Positions 47,201 to 59,189 of a stretch of 64,000 nt of DNA are shown here, piece by piece. Below the pieces are notes generated by a model, which was not told where the DNA came from, did no database searches, and saw only the letters and a list, made by a program, of their open reading frames with translations. The stretch is from assembly GCA_032622095.1 (NCBI GenBank), contig CP136063.1:143175950-143239949 (forward strand), in the 5' to 3' direction. A program made the translations under genes and the position numbers. Origin of the DNA: Siphonodentalium dalli. Taxonomy: Eukaryota > Mollusca > Scaphopoda > Gadilida > Siphonodentaliidae. The stretch's first letter is position 1. Every line of letters begins with the position of its first letter.

Positions 47201-50200
47201 TAATCCCTAACATGGGAGGTCACGCTTACTATCCTCTATATAGCATCGCCCCTAAAATCTCGACTCCATGTTGCAAATTTGTTCACCATGTTAATTTTCT
47301 TCGGTTGAATTCACATTAAAACGTTTTTTCATTGTGCTAGGTGGGACAGTTTTATTACATTATTAAAACGTGTCTATTAAACCTGCAGTCCATTTAAATA
47401 TTCAAATGCGATTCATTTTGTACCAGCGGGATAACTCTATCTTGTATATAATGTTGTGATACAGACATATTGTTTGTGCTATGTATCAATATCAATATAT
47501 ATAATGCAATTAATGTCCGTTTAGTTTATCTTATGACAAGAACGACATGGCAACAGACCAACGACAGACCAACATATCCTCGCGCAACTACGCCCATATT
47601 CGACCTACAATGTGAAATAGGTACATGTTTGTGATTATTTGATTCTGAAATAAGCCAACATAATTGCTCAGAAATACGCATATAATCGACCTATAATATG
47701 ATATAGGTGCATAATGTGATTATTTGATTCTGATATAAGCAGTTAATGGAATCATAGCCGTCATTTCGATTTATGGCACGGGCTAGAGTGAAAAGACATG
47801 TTAAAGAGCGTACACCTGAAAAGTCGTGGGTTGGTTTATTTGTCTCATTATCCGCATATTATCTGCTTAGAACTGCCACATTATGAGTCGATAATGTGAC
47901 TAAAATGCTATCCCTTTCAGCACATTATCGACTCATAATGAGGCGATTTAAAGCGGATTATCTAACTAAAACAAGTTCTCTATAAGCAGATAATGTGCGG
48001 GTTTTCGGGAGAACAGGCTGAATAAGCAGATACTGGAGTCAAATCCGTTAGTTCGTTTTATGGCGCGGGCCATATTAAAACACATGTTAAAGAGCGTACC
48101 CCTGAAAAGTCGTGAGTTGGCTTCTTTGTGTCATTCTCCTTACATAATCGGCTTAGAATCACCTCATTATGAGTCGATAATGTGACTAAATTACTATGAT
48201 CATCGACACAAAGTGAGGCCATTCTAAGCAGATGATCTACCTAAAGCAAGTTCTATTATAAGCATATAATATGCGGTTTTCGAGAGAACAGGCTGCACAG
48301 ACGCAAAAATGGCGGTCTCTTCTTTCATTTTAGGAAGTGACACAAGCTAGACATAAGGTCGGCTGTGTACCTGGGAATAAATATTCAGAACGATAAGCAA
48401 TGAAATACGGCACAAAGACAAACTTCATCCATATTTCAACAGTTCATCTTCGTTGCTGGACACCTTATAGACATAGTGCATTCAGTTGGTGACCGCACGC
48501 CTAGCAAAGCCTAGCAAAGACCTTTTGCAGAAGATATGTCTCTTCGTCTGGCAGTTGACGATTCTTGCAGCAAATATACTTCATTAGGATAATAAAACAT
48601 ACACGATTGGTCGGGTAAATGGTTTGTTAGATTTAACCATTCTAAAACCTGATTTTTGTTGGTATCGAGAAAAAGAATAACTCAAAATCATCTACCGTTA
48701 GAAATGTCCGCTCACACAATTAATGAAATAAGAACACATAAGCACTTGGGTCTGACGTTGAACTCCGAAAGAAACAATTGAAAGTACATATTCAAGACAT
48801 TGAAGACCTCGGCTCAAAACGATCATGGAAACACACGTGAAGCATAAATGTACATTGAACAGACGATTGACATTTATTAGCCTAGTCCTAGAATATGCTT
48901 CATCAGTATTGGTCAACTGTACTCAAGATGCCATACAATATGAAGCCGAACGCATAACCATAAACTGCAGTAAACATAGATTGCACGAATAACCGACTGG
49001 CACACACTAATTAACGTAGATAACAATCATGTCGATTTAGAATGGATAAGAGGTCCGCCCCACGCACCATACATGTATGTGCATGTACCACTAAATACAT
49101 GCACCACGGATATTTGTATTTACAGGATTTAGCGGATATGAGGTGTATCTTAATTGTTAATTGTACATTCCAGTACAGCTCTTTCTTGAAAACTCAACAA
49201 TTCTCTACCTCCTACACTAGTTTTGCGTTATACATCTCCAAATACTATTATACTACTATCTTTACCAATTTTGTTTCTTTCAATTATTATATTAAATCAA
49301 ATTCATACACAACTATTAATATGTATAGCCTGGCGTCATTGGCTCATCCCATCTCGCGAGAAACCAGGCAACAAATGCACGATAATTGAATAAGCATTAT
49401 CTGATGCAGACATTTCTAATCACCTTTTTCATACAAATGGACGATTTAGAAGTGCAGCAACAATCCACCACTGGTGTGAAATACAGAATAAAACTATTAT
49501 AACTGTGACTGTTTTCAAGTTTACTTGATGCGTCGTGCTTAGCTCCAAAGCCTCCTGGTGGGGTGGTTGCCGTTTGCAATACGTCGATTTCACGTTATGA
49601 ATTCTCGCGCGATGGCGTGATAGGGTATTCTGTAATGTTCTCGGAAACGACTATTATAAGCACGATGCTTGGTGTCGAATCCGTTCCATGAAACCATAAT
49701 GATTTGTATATGTTTTATATCTCAAATATTTAATAGTTTATGGATTAAATACTATTTAAACTAAGATTTAGCCAAATACACTACTATCGTATCGGGCGTA
49801 GTAATTTAAATTACGAGGTGTACAATAATCACATTTGAGGGATCCATATTGCGAATATGGTAGATTGAAACCGTTGTTCACTTTTTATCTGGCTGCACTC
49901 GCTTCGAAAGCGAGATTGTGCATTAATTGGCACGCTGAATATTTAACTTGAAACCAAACCAAACTAAATGGTTCTCATGACTAATCTTTATGTGAAGATC
50001 TAGAACAATTCGCCCCAAAGTTCAGAAAGTGTATAGTACTTTAAAACAAATTCGACCTTCAGCATATTCATGAACTGTAATACTGCAATTTAATGTGTGT
50101 CCTCATTTACAGCACAACAGAAGCCCTAACTGCCATTAGCGTATGTTATGGCCCGTCGACTGGGGAATGAGACACAAATGCTGTCATATATACAACTACA

Positions 50201-51276
50201 GTAATGACTAAATTTCACGTGAACATTCTCATCATACAATGACGCCTTATATCGGGATGGCATCATTAAGCATCACATTACTGCCAAATTCATTTCCTCG
50301 TTTTTGTTGTGTATTTGTGATACTATATATATTGTATCTTGAATTTACACATGGTACATAAAATAAGTTTATATTGAATCAATATAACCAAACGTTAAAC
50401 ATGTGCGGGATATATGCTATCTAGATAAACACCTGCATGGCGTTCAGCTTGTCCTCTATCTTGTTGACCCTTTTGTCCAGGGTAGCTTGGACTGTATGGA
50501 GTTCAGAAACCATGTCTTGTATGTGAGTTTGGGACTAAAACGGAAAACATTACTTTAGTTATATATAATTTATGTATGTCCCCAAACGTTGTTTATAACA
50601 TATTAAACATATAACCATACACACATGTTCTTAAGTCTGGCTGAGTGTCACTCGTTTTGCTTCATGTAACATGTATCGCTCATAGCAATTTTTTAATAAT
50701 ACCATAGCAACATCCGACAACAGTTTACGGGTATGATTATATGACCGTGTCGAACAACTTCTGCTTGTTCGTATATAAGAACAAAATACACATACATATG
50801 AAACAATATCTAAATTGAAAAAAACACAACCTTCATAATACAAAACACAAGGCAGGAAACATAACTAATTTGACACATATTCGGTAGGTCACTACACTGT
50901 CATCTTGAACCATATCTATAGAAAATACATTTTGAGATAGCCACAGGTACATCTAGGAATACAACAACGGCAACCCACAAATATACAATTTATTTTTTCA
51001 TTATGTTATGTATTATATTATAGATATATTAGTATTCATTGTTTGATAAACAATTAAACAGATCATGATTCATACTTCGTTTTTAGTTTCGCCTAGCCAA
51101 GTTAGCAGCCAGACCCGGCGGTATCTCTTTATAGTTGTTGGCTACACCCTTACATCCATCCATTTCCATTGAACAACATCGGAGGTCAGGCAATTGAAAC
51201 AATGGTCCTTGTATAACTTTACTGGAAGGCAGTCAATCACACAAGGGCATTTTATTGTTGATAAGTTATTTTCCAT
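44279..51276 (-). CDS. unrecognised six-exon gene, 296 codons
   Basis: Exons on the minus strand are 51276-51154, 50534-50433, 49650-49525, 46455-46296, 44972-44770 and 44455-44279. Each has GT-AG borders, and phases (0,0,0,1,0) join into one frame of 891 nt ending in TAA. The N-terminus has a cysteine cluster (CPCVIDC, then HCFNC; C10, C12, C16, H25, C26, C29) that could bind zinc. A coiled-coil exon (DMVSELHTVQATLDKRVNKI) follows, then a basic segment (LSRHRARIHNVK), then an acidic/basic linker (PPESESSG, AHKRRH). The last two exons carry RLPENKIEDILIEED and IVRDAINSCNGSS. I recognise no family. The layout suggests a nuclear, DNA-associated protein, but that is inference. Weak points are the donor GTCAAT of exon 4 and no clear 5' leader: TATAAAAG at 51300-51293 is too close to the ATG for a standard TATA start. 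Exon 3 is phase-neutral and could be skipped. Confidence 0.5.
46232..46321 (-). repeat. 45-bp tandem duplication over a 5' splice site
   Basis: Two 45-bp units (46232-46276 and 46277-46321), each with TGTAATTATATTGACCTGTG, repeat the end of exon 4 and its donor CACAG/GTCAAT. Using the downstream donor (exon end 46251) would add exactly 15 codons in frame. Confidence 0.8.
47587..48010 (-). mobile_element. palindromic CACATTAT element, copy 2
   Basis: Inverted relative to copy 1. It has a clean hairpin: CATTATGAGTCGATAATGTG and its complement separated by about 22 bp (47881-47942). The inner end is duplicated in tandem (about 85 bp; 47588 and 47673). Confidence 0.7.
48011..48305 (-). mobile_element. 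palindromic CACATTAT element, partial copy 3
   Basis: Directly follows copy 2 and repeats its outer half (CGTACCCCTGAAAAGTCGTG, CTCATTATGAGTCGATAATG, GTTTTCGAGAGAACAGGCTG). The inner end is missing. Copies 2 and 3 lie in the intron between exons 3 and 4 of the unrecognised gene. Confidence 0.65.
48306..49350. other. intronic DNA, nothing recognised
   Basis: Short open frames only; a CTAGCAAAG doublet occurs near 48505. No domain seen. Confidence 0.35.
49352..49361. promoter_or_regulatory. TCTCGCGAGA palindrome next to a CCAAT box
   Basis: A perfect CGCG element, the motif bound by BANP/ZBTB33-type factors at CpG promoters in vertebrates, lies 11 bp after ATTGG. It is flanked by inverted GCCTGG/CCAGGC. 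Function here is inference. Confidence 0.35.
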
Positions 51277-52034
51277 TGTGAATATTTTGTCACTTTTATA
51301 CTATTCCTCTTAGACTCCAACATAAACCATGACAATTCCAGTTTAGCCTGGCTTGGTCTAGCAAAATCGGGACACGAGATGAAGAATCGATTTAATTGAA
51401 CCATTTTCCATTACTCTCATATGAATTGTAAACAGAATTGCTTTCAAAGATAAATATATGACTCGCCATCACCATATTTTCTCTTTGTATCTTATCTGCG
51501 CGACTCAAGGAATACGAGGTCTTGACTACCACCAATAGTAACCATTAATGTCGATAAAAGCGTTTTCTACATGCGCTATAGCCAGAGCTTGATGAACGAC
51601 TCGACACCAGACATAGTTGTCAATGGCCGAAACTATAATTGCCAGCAGTATAGATTTACCGGCAATGATACTAGATTTACTAGATATGCCTTGTGGTATC
51701 AAATAGTGGGATCGGTTACGGAAAGAGAAGTAAAGCACTTTCGAAGTAGAGTACCCATGTGACGAAAGGTCCAGTTTAGCTTGAACACGTGACTTATGCA
51801 CAACGCATTATTATGTAAACTAGCTGAAATGCCCCCCCCTTCGTATGCCTTTATTCAGCGTCAGAGGCAGGTACCTGCGACCGTTAGAGGCCTCTTTGCG
51901 CGCTTCGCGCACATTCTGATCTTAGTCAGAGCCTTTGTTCAGATTGAACTCCTTACTCAATTTAACAAAACCAAATTATTATATATTTTTTTTTTTAATT
52001 TAAGTTGTTTTTAAATCGAAATGTTGAAAATATA

Positions 52035-52145
52035 ACGCCGTTATAACATCCGCCATGGTACCTCGATTCACCACACAAAATGTGGTTGAAATTGGCCCAG
52101 GGGTCTGGGATAAAAGTCGCGAACAGACAGATGGACAGACAGCCA
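52035..52145 (+). repeat. dispersed repeat, copy 2
   Basis: GCCGTTATAACATCCGCCAT, CTCGATTCACCACAC, GGGGTCTGGG and GACAGATGGACAGACAG correspond to the copy at 42520-42625. Confidence 0.6.
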
Positions 52146-52692
52146 TGTCATACTATTGTATATACAGATTAAGCAAATCCCGAACAGTTGTTCGGGGTTG
52201 TTACCAAAGTTTGGGGTATATAAACAGGGTGTTTTCCGAAGACTGTTCGAGAGTTGTGACTGACTCTGCCAGTTGAGTATTCTATACTTAATATACCCTT
52301 AGTTATACTGTCAAAGCACGATTATCGAATTTGTCAGACAGTATCATATTAAAAATGAAAAAAACGGACATATAGGTGTTTAAAGCCAACCATTCTAGAA
52401 AGTTCTATGCAGTCGCAATTATGTTACATATTGTCTGTCAGATATTAAAAAACAGTTATCATCAGTTCCTCGTCTTTATCATGGTAGCTAAATTATATAC
52501 GTGTTGAAATAACCAAGTAGCATGTATCTGTCTTATCTACAGGTGCACTGGGTCAAAACTGATGATTTAAAAAACAATAAAGCATTAATATTGCGTTATA
52601 ATTACAATACGCCTTTATGAACATTAAATTGGAATGGTATATTCCATTCTGTTACATTCCACTAAGGTGTAAAGCATTAATAACTCTCTGTT

Positions 52693-53151
52693 TTATATAA
52701 AGTACACTGGGATACAGTACGCGTTTTTAACTCCATACATGCTTGATGTCCCGGTCGCAATGTCGCAATCTTCCCATACGTGACGTTTGCTACAACCCAA
52801 TTTGTCCATGATATCCAGCACATCTGTTTTGATGCAAATCATGCCCCCATTAACATTAAACACCAGGACAAAATAGGGAACTCAACAATTCATTGAAAAC
52901 TTCAGGTCCACGAAGCGCGTGCATGAGACGCTTAACGACGTTGCGAAGAGAATGCATGCATCCGCACATAAAACATGGTTCTTTTGTTCGAGCCTAGTTA
53001 CTGTTTCCAAAACATGTTATTGGATTTTCACATACCACATGATGGCTTAGATAATCTTTAGTGAAGAACAAATAATTGCTTCGAGAAGATTTTGATCTAA
53101 AATACACAACTATCGCATCGACATGGCAACTGTCACTAAAATTCATACAAC
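52693..53151 (-). CDS. candidate three-exon gene end with introns of about 40 nt
   Basis: Minus-strand exons 53151-53036, 52993-52864 and 52823-52693 are separated by 42- and 40-nt gaps with GT and AG borders (GTATGT...ACTAG, GTGTTT...ACAG). The phases agree (1, 0, 1) and end in TAA. The product contains CMNFSDSCHVDAIVV, EPCFMCGCMHSLRNVVKRL, LLSSLFCP, KLGCSKRHVWEDCD and VKNAYCIPVYFI, so it is cysteine-rich. Introns this short are unusual for animals, so the gaps could instead be decay in a pseudogene. No family recognised. Confidence 0.3.
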
Positions 53152-53776
53152 CTGCAAGTTCGTTGACTTCCAAGGACAATCTCCGGACTTATTCAACATG
53201 CCAGGAATGTTATCACCGATGATGATTTCAATTTGACAAAAAACAAAGATGTCTCTAATTCGATATTATATTTAGCACAACATGAATTTATTTTTCACTC
53301 AGAATCAGATTGTGAATGTTTTATTCGGCGTTTGAACGTAGAAGTTAGAAGGTTTTCTAACGTCTACATGATTCTTTTCCAATGCAATCGTGTATGTGAA
53401 CATCGAAGTTTCCACCTTGTTCGAAAGTTTTCATTGAACAATATACAAATTATTGAACTTTTTCGTTTAGGTAAGCGAATAAATTATTCTTATAGTTTAT
53501 TACAAATTGTTAATGTTATTGTTAAATTCTCCAATTATGAATGTTGGGAACAGCGTAGATTTGGTAACGCGATCAGGCGTATTTTGAAATAGTTCTATTT
53601 ACACGCCCATGAATTTGACCTAGAACTTTTAGGTGACAGCCAATCGCAAAGACGCTTTGAAAAGGAAATCAACGGAATGGAATTATGAAATACATGATGG
53701 CCAATAAAAAGGGGTAAGTCATATGATAATAATACAGATGTATCTTTTTCTTTGGTAATAACATTGTCCCACATAC

Positions 53777-54042
53777 GGTACGATTACACACTCGCAACGC
53801 AAGTTTGGACAGTATTTTTGCAGGCATGTTGTCGCATAATAATATTGTGCCAGAACATGAGCAGCGACATGCCTATACAAATGCATTTTTACCAATGCTA
53901 AAGACGTGAGAAGTAAAATTTCTATAGTTCCACATGTAACCGTGATACTTGAATTTCCCTTCAAATACCTGTACGATTGATTCCTGAGAGATAATTGCAT
54001 GCCATCTACATGAATATTTCGTTAGAATCGCTACAGGTGGAA
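53777..54042 (-). CDS. two candidate exons, unknown protein
   Basis: Exon 54042-53969 (PPVAILTKYSCRWHAIISQ) ends at donor GTATTT in phase 0. Exon 53872-53777 (CRCSCSGTILLCDNMPAKI, then LALRVCNRT) starts after GTATAG in phase 0 and ends at donor GTATGT. They join in frame across 96 nt. Their phase does not fit the exon at 53151 directly, so a missing exon or a separate gene is needed. Confidence 0.22.
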
Positions 54043-55210
54043 CTGCAGACGTAGTTAGCGGTGGTACAAATGCAGTTTGTATGCACGTTTAAGTTCATAT
54101 TCTTGCAACATACGGTTTTCTACGAAGAAATGCCGCAAAACATACTGTGAAAACTTGCAAGTTTATGAACGTACCCTTAGCGTACTTGTTAACAAATTAA
54201 TCATTTCTTCAGCTATTGTGGTAATCAAGTGGAATCATACTTAACTCGTTGACTATGATACCTTCAATTTCGTTGCTGCTAAATGCAACACAAACATATA
54301 AAACCCAAATTAACAAACAATCCAATCCATTGTCGACCAAGATCGGAGGTGTATTCCGTTTATGTAAGAAAGTTGTTGGCCTATTCACTGCGACGAATTG
54401 ATTATTTCCTTCACTATTGAACGAATTCTCGCCTCGCTAACCTATCTAAAGATTTCATGAGAATGATCGACATCTTGATTAATAACTATACTAGACTTAT
54501 TGGCAATATTTTTCGGTATGGACGCACAGCCATATCTTGATAAAAGAACTCATCGTGGATCTTGAGTACAGAGTGAAGTTTAGGTGTGAAATTGCAGCTG
54601 ATATCTGTCTAAATAATTGACGTCCATTGGTATATTAGCGGGATATTCATTCTCAATAATCGTGGCTTTGGTGTTGATTTGTTAGCGATGTGTAAAGAAG
54701 AATTCAAATATTGCGAACGGTGCTTTGAAAGCGACTCGCAATCGTCATGCATAAAATTACACAGTAATTTCTCACTTTTATCACGTCTGGTGAGCATAAT
54801 AGGTCAATACATACATGAAATAAAAACTCCTTATATTCCTAAATGAGTATGACTATTTAAAACTCGGTGTGTACATGGTAATGGAAACATACAATTTAAC
54901 AATAGTGAGTTACCGAGGACAGCATAAAAAGGCTGTCTTCCAGCCGTCCCCTTTGATAATAACACAAAATATTCATATTATGTATAATCCAGTATAACGA
55001 ATTTAACAGTTGTCTTTAGTCCAACAGGGATAGTAATAATTCGTAAATCGCTCAGTTTGTAATGCATAATGTAAAGTATATAAAGAATGATATTGTTTTG
55101 GTTAGGACTGATGACATTGTGGGTCATTCATCTGATGGCGAATATTGATCGTATACTCTAATCGACGATAATAATAAATAAAACGATTACGGTAGTTGTA
55201 GATCAGCTAT
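54043..55210. other. no gene recognised
   Basis: AT-rich; no repeat family or supported exon seen. Confidence 0.4.
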
Positions 55211-55585
55211 TTAAAGTGATGTGAAACACTCCTGTATGGTGATCAAATAGAGATGGAGATTAATCTTGCTCAAAGTTGTTATTTTTACGAATATTAATCC
55301 AAATTTACAATACACACCGCCATTCTTATCTATTAATTAAATGCAACGACTCTCCACGATGAAATCATTTGTGTTAGTTTATCGGCGATAGTTGCGTCCC
55401 GAATCGAGATGTAAATATTTACAATTGAGCGTAGTACAAACGATGTTTTCTATGGAGTTGTATGATCGATTTCTTTGAAATTTTCGGTGATGTTAGTAGA
55501 ATGCTACATTCCACAGGTTGGCATAACGTCTGAGTATACTCTTATCAGTTTCACGGACTCGAACAAGTCCATGATATGTCTTTAA
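55211..55585. mobile_element. TTAA-flanked MITE, copy 3 (375 bp)
   Basis: TTAA lies at 55211-55214 and 55582-55585. It aligns end to end with the copies at 2012 and 24025. It adjoins a decayed LINE. Confidence 0.8.
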
Positions 55586-55589
55586 CTAC

Positions 55590-56165
55590 AAAGAAGAGTT
55601 TTTATTGTTGCTTTTGGATGCATCTGATAAGAGGATATAACGTTGCGAGTATAATATCGTGTCTTCCAGTTGATTCCAATTTTTTAGAAAATTATGTTCA
55701 GATAAATTTTCTGAGAAAAAACTTTTATGTGTTCCAGTTGTTAGCATGCCATACCGCCCTGTGTCGTTTTGATAAATTGTGAAGCAATTATCAAAATATT
55801 TGGGTATTTCTTTGTGAAACCAGTCATGAATGAGTAGATTTGCATGTAGGTTTAATAATATAGATCATTAAATTTTAAAATGGTTCTGAATAGCGAATTT
55901 GTGTGACTTGGATATTTTTTTATTATTTATTATGCGCATTGATTTCTTTTGAGAATATTCTATTATTTTTATTAGAGTGTCCCCATATTTCTATAGCATA
56001 CATCAACTGGCTGTGAACTAGTGACAAGAAAACGATATGAGTGCTTCTCGTAATACGTGCTTAATCTTATTGAAACAGTAATTCACACTGCCAATGTTTA
56101 CACGCACCTGGTGGTATAACGCTGCTAAGCTGTTTGTCGAAGATTTTCTTGAAACACACAAACAG
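55590..56165 (-). pseudogene. decayed LINE reverse transcriptase C-terminal region
   Basis: Pieces in shifting minus-strand frames match the LINE at 19.7 kb in order: NYCFNKIKHVLREA, VHSQLMYAIEIWGHS, QKKSMRIINNKK, LLIHDWFHKEIPKYFDN. The counterparts there are VHSHILYGIELWG, QKKAIRAINKKRY and LFMHDW. Several stops and frameshifts. The catalytic core is absent. Confidence 0.7.
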
Positions 56166-57204
56166 GATTTTTAAAAAGGACCCCATACGATAGCTAACAT
56201 ATTCATTACATAGCTCGTATTTGAATTATAGAAATTCGCGCAGTTCTATATTTCGCGCACCCATCGGGGCGTGAAGTTATAAATAGTACGACTCCAGAGT
56301 TTATACCAAACAGCAGGTAAAAAAAAAAGAAGAGAGGGGTGTATGTCGATGAGTTACATCGGATTCGGTTACATTGGATTTTGTTTCTGATGTCAGTTTT
56401 CTATACATGGTTGTGGTTTTATTTCTTTTGAGTTCAATATGTTAATAACTATTTCAATATCAGAATGAGTATTTGGATCGCATAAACACCCGTCCTCAAA
56501 ACACATTGATGATGCAGTTATGTTAAATTATACATGATGTAAAGCCACCGTGATGATGTTTAATATGCACAAGTATCTTCTTTAACCATTAATTGAGGTT
56601 CGAAACTCATTTTAAGGAACATATTTTTGTAGGTTTTGAATCGCGCAGCTAGGTACGCGAATTAAAAGTGCGCGAATTCAAAACTGAGCGAATAATAGTA
56701 CTGCGCGAATTTAAATACGAATAACATATTACAGAGTATAATATATCTCTCTTTATCAAGTGGCAAGAAACGTTATTGCATCTTTTGACATCCGAAAATC
56801 ATCTGATGCGATTTGGACGGACTCATTGTGGCTATAAATGATGAACTATCATATTACTATTAAAGTTCTAAATATTATAAACGACATGTAAGGCAAAATT
56901 AAAACTTGTGCCAGGGACATTATGTTTGATGTGGCACATGTTCGCACTTCTCTTGTCTCTTGTCCGGATAAGGCAAAACGATAAATAATGTACGTATCGT
57001 TCTTTTCCCGATAAGGTAAGATATATAAAGAGCTTTCGTGTCGTTTCTGTTCGGTAATGTGACTCTTATTCCAAGGTGAAATAAAGTCAACTTCCTTAAT
57101 TTCTCTCTATGTAAATGAATTAAAAGTTTCTTGTATTGTGCCATAGTCCCTCTGATATTTCTAGATGAATCATATATGTAAACTGTTGGTTGCTTTATTA
57201 GATT
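56166..57204. other. no gene; cluster of GCGCGAATT-like motifs
   Basis: Between 56639 and 56716 the string CGCGAATT/GCGAAT recurs four times (ACGCGAATTAAAA, GTGCGCGAATTC, GAGCGAATAA, TGCGCGAATTT), with more at 56232-56262. Otherwise AT-rich. Confidence 0.45.
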
Positions 57205-58285
57205 GTTATGTATTTAATTTGCCGATGATAGTTATATTTTCTGACGACGAAGATAATATGCATAGGCTTCTCCTCGGCTTTCATATTATGCAGAAGCTTG
57301 GAAGCTTCAAGTCAACAAACAACCAGATTAATTATTTTCACTAAGAAATGGTCGAAAAATACCCCCACATGCATGTACAGAGGCTACAGCCTAGAGATAG
57401 TTAAGTAATTCCCGTACTTAGGCGTTAATTTATTTTATAATGATCGCTTTTACCAGAATGTAAAGAAGACAGTAATTTCTAGAACGAGGGCCATGTATGG
57501 ACTGCTTAGTAGAGTCTGAGAACTGAATCTCCCCATTGATATGTTTCATTAATGAGATCAACTTATTTCACCTATATGTGTTGTATGGTATGGAAGATAG
57601 ATATGGTGCTACGTACTCAAAGTGTAGAGACACTGCATCTGAAATATTGTAAGATAGTTGCATCTATCAACAGAGTACCCCCAATTAAACAGTATATGCA
57701 TAATTATCAAGTCTCTATAGAAGTAACACGCCTAGCTGTCATATTGGTCAAAGCACGTATCGAGTGACGGCTCCGAGTTAGCTAATAATGTTTATACCTC
57801 AATTTATCAGAGTGATGAGATGAAGACAAAAAGAACTCCAGATGGTTATATTTTGTCAAAATGCTGAACATGATTTGAAAATGCAATTAAATTTGAGCAC
57901 CCTGACATGCCTTATCGCTATAGAAATTTAAAAAACAAATAAAAAACAACGATTCCTAAGCAACTGCTCAGTGAAATGGACACATCTTCATCTTCGAGAG
58001 AACAATTTTATAGTTTTATTAAAAGTGACTGGTTATCCGAATTATTTGAAGATTTTGTCATCTAACATATCGATATATACCTTCTGCAGTTCAGAATGGC
58101 AAATCATAAACTGCCCATAGAATGCGCAAGGTGGAATGCTCCATGTGCGAGTAGTAGTATGTGTACTAAGAATATTGGCATTCCACTTTTCTATAGTGAC
58201 CTATGGGGGCCACCTCTAACCAATCCACTTTTACAATTACTAAGGATATATGGTTCACAGTCTCGATATCTAATCTATTAATTAA
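57205..58285 (+). pseudogene. decayed LINE: reverse transcriptase motif C to C-terminus
   Basis: It begins FADDSYIF (57219), then KKWSKN, YSLEIVK, VKKTVISRTRAMYGLL, RELNLPIDMF, VETLHLKYCKIVASI and ends FRMANHKLPIECARW. These match, in order, the thumb and C-terminal parts of invertebrate LINE polymerases; the tail motif also matches FRSRNHSLPVETGSW of the fragment at 9.4-10.2 kb. Several stops and frameshifts. The 5' half is gone. Confidence 0.7.
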
Positions 58286-59189
58286 GATTACAATTAGTAA
58301 TATTATTTGATATACCCACACTAATTTATTGAACGCGTTATCAGCTGTATATTATACCTGTGTATCAATGTTGGGGTTTATGAAATCAATATGGATATAC
58401 ATGGTATGTGATACATACACATGTGATTAATCTAATGTATGTGTGCCGGTACATTTGATATTTGCTTTCAGAGGTTATGTTATTACTGAAAGTAATATTC
58501 TGATTCATGGATAAATATGAGATTTGTTTTCACAGGTTATGTGATTTCTCAAAGTGCTGTCAAATACATTCAAGATATATATACCTTTATTCGTGTATCT
58601 GGATATTAATTTGTAAAATCACATACCCTCTGAGAACAAATCCCTAATTGTTTTCCAAATATATTTGCTGAAACAGTTTGAGTTTGTTTGTTGATTGCTT
58701 TAATTTGTTATAGTTTAAACCCCTAGACTATATCACGTTATTATTTTAACAAGTGGAGCAAAGAATATACAGATTTTTCTACACTTGTTAAAAAAACAAC
58801 CACTTATGTGTGCGTGTTGACAGGTACGTGAACTTGGTTATGCATATATCGTAAACACTCAGAAAACTGATAAAGTCATCATTCAGAGTTGGTTTGTTCT
58901 ATTATAGACTTTGTCAGTATTATGGACACAGCTTCACAACACGCACCACAATAAGCACAAATTCATCCACAATACCAGACATGAAATTATATCATCATGT
59001 ACCAGACCAGAATTAAGAAATACAGTTAAACTTAACCCTACCCCAAGATAATTTTCTTATTGCTTTCAATTTTATGCTTAATGCTACTCAACTTGAAAGG
59101 TCATTCAGACTAGGTGATATAATTCATACCATATATTGCATTAGTACTGCCAACGGTTTATGCAATCTTATCGTCATTGTCAATTTTAT
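58286..59189. other. no gene recognised
   Basis: AT-rich with repeated phrases such as TATGTGATTTCTCAAAG and CAGAGGTTATG near 58470-58550. No coding support. Confidence 0.4.

Noticed and set aside
47062-47319. Plus-strand 85-codon frame starting at ATG 47062
   Set aside because: No domain or splice context; lies in an intron of a better-supported minus-strand model.
51293-51300. TATAAAAG as a TATA box for the unrecognised gene
   Set aside because: It lies only 17-24 bp from the ATG, which would place the start of transcription at or inside the coding sequence.
53233-53592. Plus-strand frame of about 119 codons beginning at TTG
   Set aside because: AT-rich with no domain; a donor GTAAGC at 53471 is present, but no matching acceptor exon was found.
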